Source of the DNA: Desulfosarcina ovata subsp. ovata
GTDB lineage: Bacteria > Desulfobacterota > Desulfobacteria > Desulfobacterales > Desulfosarcinaceae
Assembly (NCBI RefSeq): GCF_009689005.1
Contig: NZ_AP021879.1
Span: 124,001 to 188,000, forward strand
Reading direction: 5' to 3'
Length of the DNA: 64,000 nucleotides
This document shows positions 9,104 to 17,810 of the stretch, in pieces. Position numbers and translations under genes: made by a program. The notes below the pieces were generated by a model that was given only the letters and a program-made list of their open reading frames with translations, ran no database searches and was not told the DNA's origin. Numbering within the stretch: the first letter of the stretch is position 1; each line of letters begins with the position of its first letter.

Positions 9104-9202
9104 TGGTCAGAAAATGGCCCTTGATTACAGATGGCTTAACTGGTAATGTCCACAATTTAAGGGCATGGCCGGTTTCGCAGACCAAAACCATCGAAAGGAA
9201 AA

Positions 9203-10579
9203 TTGCTGTTGAACAGAAAAGGTCGTTCGATCAAACCGATCCTGGTGGTCATCCTGGTGCTGCTTGTCAGCATCCCTGCCGTATGGCTGACCATTATTCG
9301 TATGGAAGGCACCGCTCCGGCGCTGGAACTCGGACTCGAATCATCCTTTATTGGCGCATCGCGTACGCTTACCGTGACCGTTGACGATACGGGCAGCGGT
9401 ATCCGCAAGGTCTGGATGGGGCTTCTGGTGGACGAAAACGAAAAGGAAATTCTGCAACGCAGTTTTCCCTCGGGTGGTTTCTTCGCCGGCGGCAAGGAAA
9501 AATCGGTGCAGATCAAAGCGACGATTTCGCCCAAGGAGCTGGGGTTGGAAGACGGCAACGCGGTGATCCGCATCGTGGCCTGGGATTTTTCCTTGCGACA
9601 GTGGACCAAGGGCAACCGGGGAGTTCTTGAAAAAGAGATTCAGATCGACACCCGTCCCCCGTCCATTGAAATGATCAGCCGTTCCCACAATCTCAATCAG
9701 GGCGGCTCGGGCATGGCCCTTTACCGGATTTCGGAGGATTGCCCGAAAAGTGGCGTTACTGTCGGTGAGCGATTTTACCCGGGGTATGGCGGGTACTTTT
9801 CCGACCCCACGATCCATATGGCCTTTTTCGCCCTTGATTATACCCAGGGCAAAGAGACGCGTTTGGCGGTAACGGCTGAGGATTTTGCCGGCAACCAGGC
9901 CTCAGCCGGCATGGTGTATCACATCAACAACCGGACGTTCAGAAAAGATGCGATCAACCTCTCGGACAATTTTTTTAACACCAAGATGCCTGATTTCGAG
10001 CGCTATTTTCCCGAGATGGCCGGGGGCAACCGACTCGATCTCTTTCTCAAGGTCAACCGCGAACTGCGCCGGCGGGACAATCAGGCGTTCACTCAAATCA
10101 CGGCCCAATCGGAAAAAAAGATTTTGTGGGACGGCCCCTTTATCCGGCTGCCGGCATCGGCCAACCGGGCGCGTTTTGCCGACCATCGGACCTATTTCTA
10201 TGGCGGAAAGGTCATTGACCGGCAGGTCCACATGGGAATTGACCTGGCGTCAACGGCCCACTCGCCGATCCCGGCGGCCAATGGCGGCAAGGTGGCCTTT
10301 ACCGGCGACCAGGGAATTTATGGTAATACGGTGGTGCTCGACCACGGATTCGGCCTGTTCAGCCTTTACGCCCACCTGAGTCGAATCGATGTGGCCGAGG
10401 GGCAGATGGTCGAAAAAGGTCAGACTGTCGGCAAAACCGGTATGACCGGCATGGCCGGCGGCGATCACCTGCATTACGGCATTTTGGTTCACCAGACTTT
10501 CGTCAACCCGGTGGAGTGGTGGGACGAGTCTTGGATAAAGAACAACATCAGCGCCAAAATGAATGACGCGGAACATTGA
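9203..10579 (+). CDS. Membrane-anchored M23 (LytM-type) peptidase
   Basis: Probable peptidoglycan endopeptidase or amidase activator, 458 residues. An N-terminal transmembrane anchor lies at about residues 11-32. A long β-rich periplasmic part (residues 35-300) precedes the C-terminal M23 domain. Zinc ligands H343 and D347 (HMGID) and the HLH motif (H422, H424) are present, so the domain looks catalytically competent. The start is TTG at 9203 with GAAAGGA upstream; no ATG fits. The DUF39 gene downstream starts 19 bases after the stop, which suggests co-transcription without obvious functional logic. Confidence 0.88.
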   Translation: MLLNRKGRSIKPILVVILVLLVSIPAVWLTIIRMEGTAPALELGLESSFIGASRTLTVTVDDTGSGIRKVWMGLLVDENEKEILQRSFPSGGFFAGGKEKSVQIKATISPKELGLEDGNAVIRIVAWDFSLRQWTKGNRGVLEKEIQIDTRPPSIEMISRSHNLNQGGSGMALYRISEDCPKSGVTVGERFYPGYGGYFSDPTIHMAFFALDYTQGKETRLAVTAEDFAGNQASAGMVYHINNRTFRKDAINLSDNFFNTKMPDFERYFPEMAGGNRLDLFLKVNRELRRRDNQAFTQITAQSEKKILWDGPFIRLPASANRARFADHRTYFYGGKVIDRQVHMGIDLASTAHSPIPAANGGKVAFTGDQGIYGNTVVLDHGFGLFSLYAHLSRIDVAEGQMVEKGQTVGKTGMTGMAGGDHLHYGILVHQTFVNPVEWWDESWIKNNISAKMNDAEH

Positions 10580-10598
10580 TACAGGAGTGCATAGCGGC

Positions 10599-11768
10599 AT
10601 GGGAAATTTCAAAGTTGAGAAAACCTACCAACAGATCAACGATAAAATCAGGTCCGGCGACGTGGTTGTCGTCACGGCCGAAGAGATGATCGACATCGTC
10701 AACGACAATGGACCCGAAGCGGCCGCCAGGCAGGTGGATGTGGTTACTACCGGGACTTTTGCCCCCATGTGCTCATCGGGCGCATTTATCAATTTCGGTC
10801 ATTCCGTGCCGGGAATTAAGGCGTCCAAGGTATGGATGAACAATGTGCCTGCCTACGGCGGGGTGGCTGCGGTGGACTGCTATATCGGCGCGACCGAACC
10901 GTGTGAGGATGACCCTCTCAACAGGGTCTATCCCGGTGAATTTCGCTATGGCGGCGGGCATGTGATCCAGGATCTGGTGGCAGGTCAGAAAATTTACCTC
11001 AAAGCCGCCGCCTATGGCACGGACTGCTATCCCAGACGGGAATACCAAACCACCCTGACCATTGAGTCGGTGCCCCAGGCGACCTTGTGCAATCCGCGCA
11101 ACGGATACCAGAATTACAACTGCGCCGTCAATCTGACCAACAAAACGATATACACCTATATGGGCGCCTTGAAACCCAAGGCAGGCAACGCCAATTACTG
11201 CTCGGCCGGCCAGTTGAGCCCGCTGTTCAATGATCCGCTTTACCGCACCATTGGCCTGGGAACGCGGATTTTTCTTGGCGGTGGCGTCGGGTATGTGACC
11301 TGGCATGGCACCCAGCACCGTCCCGACGTGAAACGTGCCGCCAACGGTACCCCGCTGACACCTGCCGGCACCTTGTGGGTGATGGGCGATATGAAGCAGA
11401 TGAGTCCGGACTGGCTGGTGGGGGTGGGCATTCAGGGGTATGGTTGCTCGCTGGCCGTCGGACTGGGGGTGCCGATTCCGATCCTCAACGAAGAGATGGC
11501 CCGTTTCACGGCGGTTTCCGACGATCAGATTTTCACCCAGATCGTGGATTACGGCAACGATTACCCCAAGGGAAAATCCAGCGATCTGGGGCAGGTCAGT
11601 TATGCCCAGTTGAAAAGCGGGGCCATTACCCTCAACGGGAAGGACGTTCCCACTGTTCCGCTCTCCAGCATGGTCAAGGCACGGGAGATTGCCGAAACTC
11701 TGAAAACGTGGATTACGGGTGGTACATTCGAATTGGGTGAACCGCAATTTACCTTGCCGGCACCGTGA
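10599..11768 (+). CDS. DUF39 protein, probable homocysteine biosynthesis sulfurtransferase
   Basis: The 389-residue protein belongs to the DUF39 family. In methanogens and sulfate reducers this family makes homocysteine from aspartate semialdehyde and sulfide, working with an NIL/ferredoxin partner. Conserved cysteines are seen in APMCSSGAFINFGH and CNPRNGYQNYNC. The start at 10599 follows AGGAG at 10583. In other members two CBS domains follow; here the chain ends after the DUF39 part. No NIL-ferredoxin gene is nearby. Family assignment is firm; the reaction is inferred from characterised relatives. Confidence 0.85.
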   Translation: MGNFKVEKTYQQINDKIRSGDVVVVTAEEMIDIVNDNGPEAAARQVDVVTTGTFAPMCSSGAFINFGHSVPGIKASKVWMNNVPAYGGVAAVDCYIGATEPCEDDPLNRVYPGEFRYGGGHVIQDLVAGQKIYLKAAAYGTDCYPRREYQTTLTIESVPQATLCNPRNGYQNYNCAVNLTNKTIYTYMGALKPKAGNANYCSAGQLSPLFNDPLYRTIGLGTRIFLGGGVGYVTWHGTQHRPDVKRAANGTPLTPAGTLWVMGDMKQMSPDWLVGVGIQGYGCSLAVGLGVPIPILNEEMARFTAVSDDQIFTQIVDYGNDYPKGKSSDLGQVSYAQLKSGAITLNGKDVPTVPLSSMVKAREIAETLKTWITGGTFELGEPQFTLPAP

Positions 11769-11820
11769 TGCGCGGGTTTGGGGGATATGGCGCTGAACAT
11801 CGGTGGAACAGGAAAAGACG

Positions 11821-12393
11821 ATGCCCAAACCCCTGCGTGCCTTTGTTGCCGTACCGCTGCCCGCGCCGGTGATCGATTTCCTGCAGCAGATTCAGCAGCA
11901 GCTGCATTCGCCGATGATCAATGTCCGCTGGGTGCGTCCCGAAAACATCCACTTGACACTTAAATTTTTAGGTGACATTGAGCCGTCGCAGGTTCCTGTG
12001 ATCGGCGCACAACTGGATGCTGCTGCCGTTTCCATGCCCGCTTTTACATTGAACGCCAGGGGGGTCGGCGTTTTTCCCAACCGACGGAAGCCCCGGGTGC
12101 TGTGGGTGGGGCTGGACGGGGAAACCGGGATGCTGAAAATGTTGCAGACAACCGTTGAAACGGCCCTGGCCGCGGTCGGATTCAAAAAGGAAAAACGCGC
12201 CTTTCGTGCTCACCTGACCATCGGCCGGCCCCGCAAACGCATGGATCCCGACGACCTTGGCGGATCTTTGGATCGGCTGCAGACAGCGGCCTTGGCGCCT
12301 TTCCGGGTCGGCCGGGTTTGCCTGTACCAAAGCGTGTTAAAGCCGTCCGGAGCGGAATATACCGTGTTGTACAGCGCCCCCCTATCGGATTAA
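11821..12393 (+). CDS. thpR: RNA 2',3'-cyclic phosphodiesterase
   Basis: 2H-phosphoesterase fold protein (older name 2'-5' RNA ligase, LigT) that opens 2',3'-cyclic phosphates on RNA ends. The 190-residue protein shows both catalytic HxTx motifs: HLTL near residue 44 and HLTI near residue 132. The ATG at 11821 was chosen over 11803 because MPKPLRAFVAV is the usual family start. It lies directly upstream of recA (42-base gap), an arrangement seen in many bacteria near cinA and recA; cinA is absent here. Confidence 0.93.
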   Translation: MPKPLRAFVAVPLPAPVIDFLQQIQQQLHSPMINVRWVRPENIHLTLKFLGDIEPSQVPVIGAQLDAAAVSMPAFTLNARGVGVFPNRRKPRVLWVGLDGETGMLKMLQTTVETALAAVGFKKEKRAFRAHLTIGRPRKRMDPDDLGGSLDRLQTAALAPFRVGRVCLYQSVLKPSGAEYTVLYSAPLSD

Positions 12394-12435
12394 TAATACT
12401 CGGGCAGAATTTGCATCGATTTATGGGAGGAGAAT

Positions 12436-13473
12436 ATGACCACTTCACCGGATAAAGCCAAGGCGGTCGAAGCCGCCATGGGGCAGATCGAACGCCAGTT
12501 TGGAAAAGGCGCCGTCATGAAGCTTGGCTCGCGGCCCGTTGAGAATATTCCCGTTATTTCCAGCGGCGCCATCGAACTGGACCGGGCGTTGGGGATTGGC
12601 GGGTTGCCCCGTGGGCGGGTGATCGAGATATTCGGACCGGAAAGTTCGGGGAAAACGACCCTGGCCCTTCACGCGGTGGCCAATGCACAGAAACAGGGCG
12701 GCATTGCCGCCTTTATCGATGCCGAGCATGCCCTGGACACCAGCTACGCCCGCAAGCTGGGGGTCAACTGCGATGAACTGCTGGTCTCCCAGCCCGATAC
12801 CGGGGAACAGGCCTTGGAGATCGCCGATATGCTGGTGCGCAGCGGCGCCATTGATGTGATGGTGATCGACAGTGTTGCCGCCCTGGTTCCGCGGGCCGAG
12901 ATTGAGGGCGAAATGGGCGATGCCCACATGGGACTGCAGGCGCGGCTCATGTCCCAGGCCCTGCGCAAACTGACCGCCAACATCGGAAAAACCATGACAT
13001 CGGTGATTTTCATCAACCAGATCCGCATGAAGATCGGGGTCATGTTCGGCAACCCGGAAACCACCACCGGTGGCAATGCCCTGAAATTTTACGCATCCGT
13101 GCGCCTGGATATCCGGCGCATCGGCGCCATCAAGGACGGCCAGGATGTGGTCGGCAACCGGACCCGGGTCAAAGTGGTCAAGAACAAGATGGCGCCGCCG
13201 TTCAAAGAGGCCGAGTTCGATATTATGTATGGGGAAGGCATCTCGCGCAGTGGCGATCTGCTCGATGTGGGGGTCAACGCCGGCATCATCGAGAAGAGCG
13301 GTTCCTGGTACAGTTACAACGGGGAGCGCATCGGCCAGGGGCGTGAAAATGTGAAAAAGTTTTTCGTGGAGAATCCCGACCTGTTCGCCACCGTGGATGT
13401 GAAGGTCCGCGAAGCGGTGGGTCTTTTGGCACCCTCGACGGAGAAAAAGAAGGAAAAAAGCGATAAGAAATAG
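12436..13473 (+). CDS. recA: Recombinase RecA
   Basis: ATP-dependent strand-exchange protein and SOS co-protease. The 345-residue protein has Walker A at residues 67-74 (GPESSGKT), Walker B ([10 protein letters not shown]), the L1 and L2 loop regions and a lysine-rich tail. GGGAGGAG stands seven bases before the ATG. I looked for a LexA-type dyad in the 42-base gap with thpR and saw none resembling CTGTN8ACAG. alaS follows directly; recX, common at this spot, is absent. Confidence 0.99.
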   Translation: MTTSPDKAKAVEAAMGQIERQFGKGAVMKLGSRPVENIPVISSGAIELDRALGIGGLPRGRVIEIFGPESSGKTTLALHAVANAQKQGGIAAFIDAEHALDTSYARKLGVNCDELLVSQPDTGEQALEIADMLVRSGAIDVMVIDSVAALVPRAEIEGEMGDAHMGLQARLMSQALRKLTANIGKTMTSVIFINQIRMKIGVMFGNPETTTGGNALKFYASVRLDIRRIGAIKDGQDVVGNRTRVKVVKNKMAPPFKEAEFDIMYGEGISRSGDLLDVGVNAGIIEKSGSWYSYNGERIGQGRENVKKFFVENPDLFATVDVKVREAVGLLAPSTEKKKEKSDKK

Positions 13474-13538
13474 CACCACCCGAAAAAGGACCGGATGGAC
13501 CGGCCCGGGTATGTGATCCAGCTTTTCAGGAGATGGTT

Positions 13539-16166
13539 ATGACCGGCAATGAGATTCGACAACGCTACCTCGATTTTTTTCAGAAACACAACCACCGGGT
13601 GGTGCGCAGTTCGTCCCTGATTCCCCAGGACGATCCCACACTGCTTTTTACCAATGCCGGTATGGTGCAATTCAAACGGACCTTTCTTGGAGAGGAAAAA
13701 CGCGGTTACCGCAGGGCCACCACGTCACAGAAATGCGTGCGGGCCGGCGGAAAACACAACGACCTGGAAAATGTCGGGTACACGGCCCGGCATCACACCT
13801 TTTTCGAAATGCTGGGCAACTTCTCTTTCGGCGATTACTTCAAGGAAAAAGCGGTGGAGTTCGCCTGGGACCTTTTGGTCAACGGATACGGGCTGCCGGC
13901 CGACAAACTCTGGGCCTCGGTCTACCTGGATGATGACGAGGCCTGGGATCTTTGGACCCAGCGGATCGGCATCCCCGAATCACGCATGATCCGGCTCGGT
14001 GAGGCGGACAACTTTTGGGCCATGGGTGACACGGGGCCTTGCGGTCCCTGCAGCGAAATTCACCTGGACCGGGGCGCGGAGCACGGCTGCGGCCGTCCCG
14101 ACTGCGATGTGGCCTGCGACTGCGACCGCTTTCTGGAAATCTGGAATCTGGTGTTCATGCAGTTCAACCGCGATGCGGCCGGTGTCATGACCCCCCTTCC
14201 CAAACCCAGCATCGATACCGGTCTCGGCCTGGAGCGCATGGCGTCGATCATCCAGAACGTCGACACCAATTTTGAAACCGACCTGATCTTTCCGATCATC
14301 CAGCGCACGGAGGCACTGGCCGAGCGGCCCTATGGAAATAACGATAGCGACGACGTGGCCATGAAGGTGATTGCCGACCACAGCCGGGCGGCCGCTTTCC
14401 TGATCGGCGACGGGGTCCTGCCGTCCAACGAAGGCCGGGGCTATGTGTTGCGTCGCATCATGCGCCGGGCGATCCGCTACGGTCGCAACATCGGTCTGGC
14501 CAAGCCGTTTTTGCATGATACCGCCAGGGTGGTTTTTGATATCATGGAACCGGCCTATCCGGATCTCAAGGCGGCCGCCGCATTTATCACCAACGTGATC
14601 GAGAACGAGGAAATCCGATTTTCCGAAACCCTGGACAACGGGCTGCGGGTGCTCAATGACACACTGGGGGAGATCCGGGCCAAGGGCAGCAAGCAGGTTC
14701 CCGGTGATTTGATTTTCAAGTTGTACGATACCTTTGGCTTTCCCGTGGATATCGTGCGCGACGTGGTTCGAGACGAGGGATTGACCCTGGATACGGACGG
14801 GTTCGAGCAACGTATGGATGAGCAGCGCAGAAAGTCGCGTTCGAAGATTGCCTTCAGTGGGGTTTCGGATGCCTATCGTCAGCTCAGCGCATCCGGCGAA
14901 AAGCCCGAATTTGTCGGTTATGGAACCCTGAGCTGTGAAGCCCAGGTGGTGCTCGTGGTCAAAGACGGCCAGGGCGTGGACGCTGCCGATGCGGGCACAC
15001 GGGTGGAAGTGGTCACCACGGCGACACCGTTTTACGGTGAGGCCGGTGGTCAGGTGGGCGATCATGGCACCATCACGGCTCCCGGCATGGAAATCGGGGT
15101 CGACGACACGGTCAAGGACCCCACGGGGATCATTATCCACAAGGGTGAAATCAAGAGCGGCCGCCTGGAAAACGGTCAAACGGTCATGCTTCGCGTGGAT
15201 GGCCAGCGGCGCGGCGATATCGCGCTCAACCACACGGCCACTCATATTCTGCATGCGGCGTTGCGTCATGAACTGGGGGATCATGTCAAACAGGCCGGAT
15301 CACTGGTGTCACCGGACCGATTGCGATTCGATTTTACTCACTTCTCACAGATCGATCCCGAAAGCCTGGAGCGTATCGAAGCCTTTGTCAACGGCCGAAT
15401 CCGGATGAATGTTCCCGTTGCGGTTGACGAAATGGGCATGGAGGACGCGGTGGCATCAGGAGCCACGGCTCTGTTCGAGGAAAAATATGGGGATCGGGTG
15501 CGCGTGATCAGCCTGGAACCCTTCAGTCGCGAGCTTTGCGGTGGCACCCATGCCGGCCGGACCGGTGACATCGGCCTGTTTACAATCATTTCCGAGGCCA
15601 GCGTGGCCTCCGGTGTTCGCCGCATCGAGGCCCTGACAGGCAGGGCGGCCCTGGATCATGTCCAGAAAACCGGTCGTATCCTCCAGGCGGTGAGCCACCT
15701 GGTCAAAGACAAACCCGACGCGGTTGCCAAACGGGTTGAAGCGATGCTTGGCAATCTGAAAAGTCTGGAAAAGGAGACCCAGCAGCTCAAGACCCAGTTG
15801 GCCGAAATCCAGGCCAAGGACAGCGGCGGCCAGGCCCTTGAAATCAACGGGGTCAGCACCATCGTTCAGGCGGTGAGCGTGGATCAGCCGGCGGCCCTTC
15901 GGGAACTGGCCGACCGCTTCAAGGATCAGATCGGATCGGGCATTGTTGTCCTGGGGGCAGAGGCCGGCGGGAAGGCGCTGCTGATTGTGGTTGTGACCAA
16001 GGACCTGACCGACCGATTTCATGCCGGCAAGATGATTAAAGCCATTGCCAGCGAAGTGGGCGGCGGTGGTGGCGGGCGACCGGATATGGCCCAGGCCGGC
16101 GGCACCCGGCCTCAGAATCTGGACCAGGCACTGGCAAAGGCCCGCGAACTGATTGAGCAGGGATAA
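13539..16166 (+). CDS. alaS: Alanyl-tRNA synthetase
   Basis: Charges tRNA-Ala and edits mischarged seryl-tRNA. The 875-residue chain has the class II catalytic core at the N-terminus (from IRQRYLDFF through the GDTGPCGPCSEI motif), the tRNA-recognition region, the editing domain with HTATHILH and CGGTHAGRTGDIG zinc ligands, and the C-Ala domain ending with the GGGGRPDMAQAGG segment. The ATG at 13539 is preferred over 13533 because GGAG lies better placed and the start is MTGNEIR. recA is 65 bases upstream. A terminator follows. Confidence 0.99.
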   Translation: MTGNEIRQRYLDFFQKHNHRVVRSSSLIPQDDPTLLFTNAGMVQFKRTFLGEEKRGYRRATTSQKCVRAGGKHNDLENVGYTARHHTFFEMLGNFSFGDYFKEKAVEFAWDLLVNGYGLPADKLWASVYLDDDEAWDLWTQRIGIPESRMIRLGEADNFWAMGDTGPCGPCSEIHLDRGAEHGCGRPDCDVACDCDRFLEIWNLVFMQFNRDAAGVMTPLPKPSIDTGLGLERMASIIQNVDTNFETDLIFPIIQRTEALAERPYGNNDSDDVAMKVIADHSRAAAFLIGDGVLPSNEGRGYVLRRIMRRAIRYGRNIGLAKPFLHDTARVVFDIMEPAYPDLKAAAAFITNVIENEEIRFSETLDNGLRVLNDTLGEIRAKGSKQVPGDLIFKLYDTFGFPVDIVRDVVRDEGLTLDTDGFEQRMDEQRRKSRSKIAFSGVSDAYRQLSASGEKPEFVGYGTLSCEAQVVLVVKDGQGVDAADAGTRVEVVTTATPFYGEAGGQVGDHGTITAPGMEIGVDDTVKDPTGIIIHKGEIKSGRLENGQTVMLRVDGQRRGDIALNHTATHILHAALRHELGDHVKQAGSLVSPDRLRFDFTHFSQIDPESLERIEAFVNGRIRMNVPVAVDEMGMEDAVASGATALFEEKYGDRVRVISLEPFSRELCGGTHAGRTGDIGLFTIISEASVASGVRRIEALTGRAALDHVQKTGRILQAVSHLVKDKPDAVAKRVEAMLGNLKSLEKETQQLKTQLAEIQAKDSGGQALEINGVSTIVQAVSVDQPAALRELADRFKDQIGSGIVVLGAEAGGKALLIVVVTKDLTDRFHAGKMIKAIASEVGGGGGGRPDMAQAGGTRPQNLDQALAKARELIEQG

Positions 16167-16200
16167 GCGGGAACACTTCGGCAATCATTCCAAAAAATGT

Positions 16201-16251
16201 AAAAAACCACCCGCGACGACCATTTGGCCGTGTGGGTGGTTTTTGTTTTTT
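16201..16251. terminator. Bidirectional terminator between alaS and cheX
   Basis: An ACCACCC/GGGTGGT stem (16206-16212 with 16234-16240) is flanked by A6 on the left and T5-G-T6 on the right, so it can end transcription from both convergent genes. It lies 35 bases past alaS and 35 bases past the cheX stop codon. Confidence 0.85.
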
Positions 16252-16285
16252 GCCGATACGGACAGCGGCTGCCGGCAAACGTTTT

Positions 16286-16747
16286 TTATTCGCCGTTTTT
16301 TTTCAGTGCCACCTCGATGACCAACTCGCCTTTATCGGTGATGCAGGGAATCGAAATGATGGGCAGGCCGGACGGGTAGGAGACCTTATGCTTGCCGACC
16401 ACCACGCTGGGAACGCTGATCGACGTTCCGGAAGAGGGAAAATCAGTTTTGGCGTTACCGGCGATCATGTTGGCGATTTCACCAATGGCGTCGGTGCAGT
16501 CGTCATCCAATTCGGTGACCTCATCGCCGATCAGTGCCGATACCAGTTGAAGGGCGATTGCTTTGGAGAGGTTGATCACCACGCAGCCGGAAACGGTTCC
16601 GGAAAGGCCGATGATTCCACTGATTTCATGTTCTGGAACATTTCCTTTTTTCAGGCTGGGTTTTCCCAGCTTGAAAGGGACGTTGATCATCGTATTGAAC
16701 AGATTTTTTACCGCATTGATAAACGGGTTGATGTATTTGACGTCCAT
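16286..16747 (-). CDS. cheX: CheX-type chemotaxis phosphatase
   Basis: A 153-residue CheC/CheX/FliY-superfamily protein. The active helix with the conserved E-x-x-N pair is seen in GEIANMIAGNAK. Characterised CheX proteins dephosphorylate CheY-P. The length and single active-site helix fit CheX rather than CheC, which has two. No chemotaxis operon is next to it; such orphan CheX proteins are frequent in Desulfobacterota and may act on other receivers, for example the lone receiver at 54160. It lies 188 bases after dapB on the same strand. Confidence 0.85.
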   Translation of the reverse strand: MDVKYINPFINAVKNLFNTMINVPFKLGKPSLKKGNVPEHEISGIIGLSGTVSGCVVINLSKAIALQLVSALIGDEVTELDDDCTDAIGEIANMIAGNAKTDFPSSGTSISVPSVVVGKHKVSYPSGLPIISIPCITDKGELVIEVALKKNGE

Positions 16748-16935
16748 GTTTCCCCCATCGAGTGGTTTTTGCCGTTGCAGATAATCGACCTGTTGGACCC
16801 GCCACGGTCCGAATTGCGCTTGGACGGCTTGGGATTCACCTGGGCTGCACGATGTTATGCGGGTATCATCGGCCGCTTTTTCATCAACTTAACCGTTGAT
16901 TTGTAAAAAAGACGGATTTCATGCCGACCGTGAAC

Positions 16936-17763
16936 CTATCCTTTCAGCACATCGATCATGCTGAATACTTTGGCGCGGCAGCCTGATTTCAGCTTGCCTG
17001 CCAGAAAACAGATGGCATCAATGGTTCCTCCGGCATAGACGTCGCGGCCGTTGATGTTATGCTGAAATTCAAAGATCACGGTGCCGTCCGGCGATGTCAA
17101 TCGATAGGTGTGCCATCCATGACCGGAGAGGTAGGCTTCCGGGATGCCCCAGTCTTGCTGTTGGATTTTGGGGTCACGCTCTTTTTCAATCTCTTCCGTT
17201 GAGAATTCCACGCCCATGCGGTTGAAGCTGGACACCACCGCCTTGGCCGTACCACTGGTGTCGGCCTTGCCGGCCTGATGACTTTCCCGAACCGAAAGCG
17301 AATACCCCCTGAATATATCGGGAAAAGTGGTGGCCCCATATTCCAGCATGGCCTGAAAACCAACGATCTGCTTGGCCATGTTGGGGGCGATGACGGCGCA
17401 GATGTCGGAATCGGTGACCCGTTGAACCAGTTTCTCCCGATCCCCGCCGGTGGTGCCCATGACAAACGGCAGATGGCACCGGCAGTACAGATCGGCATTG
17501 GCGTTAACCGCCGAGGGGTGGGTAAAATCGACACTGATAAAATCGCCGACCGCTTTGGCAACGGCATTCAGCCGCGTTTCGCACCGGTCCGGCCGGATCA
17601 GCTCGACCATCATCGTGTCGATGGGAACCTGGTCGGTTTCGATTTCCGGACCGGTCAGGGAGTGGGGCAGCAGGATCACCCGGGGATCTTTGGCGGCATG
17701 GACGGCAATGGTCGAAGCGACATTTCCAGGCAGTCCGTTGATCATTATCTTAATGGGTTCCAT
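16936..17763 (-). CDS. dapB: 4-hydroxy-tetrahydrodipicolinate reductase, plant type
   Basis: Reduces the dihydrodipicolinate intermediate in lysine and diaminopimelate synthesis. The 275-residue protein shows the DapB core motif ESHQAGKADTSGTAKA (residues 160-175, catalytic K166) and GTTGGDRE (103-110). The N-terminal nucleotide loop reads NGLPGNVAST rather than the usual bacterial GAxGRMG, and the whole resembles the plant-chloroplast branch of DapB. dapA and the other lysine genes are not nearby; cheX follows and the MurU-AmgK gene precedes it by 47 bases. Confidence 0.88.
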   Translation of the reverse strand: MEPIKIMINGLPGNVASTIAVHAAKDPRVILLPHSLTGPEIETDQVPIDTMMVELIRPDRCETRLNAVAKAVGDFISVDFTHPSAVNANADLYCRCHLPFVMGTTGGDREKLVQRVTDSDICAVIAPNMAKQIVGFQAMLEYGATTFPDIFRGYSLSVRESHQAGKADTSGTAKAVVSSFNRMGVEFSTEEIEKERDPKIQQQDWGIPEAYLSGHGWHTYRLTSPDGTVIFEFQHNINGRDVYAGGTIDAICFLAGKLKSGCRAKVFSMIDVLKG

Positions 17764-17810
17764 GGGGATGTCTCCTTTTTTTTATGAGTCGGGTATTTTG
17801 CGTTTGCCGG

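Noticed and set aside
12445-13479. A 344-codon open frame on the minus strand opposite recA
   Set aside because: It mirrors the codon pattern of recA in a GC-rich gene; its protein is a low-complexity shadow rich in His, Gly and Asp with no motif.
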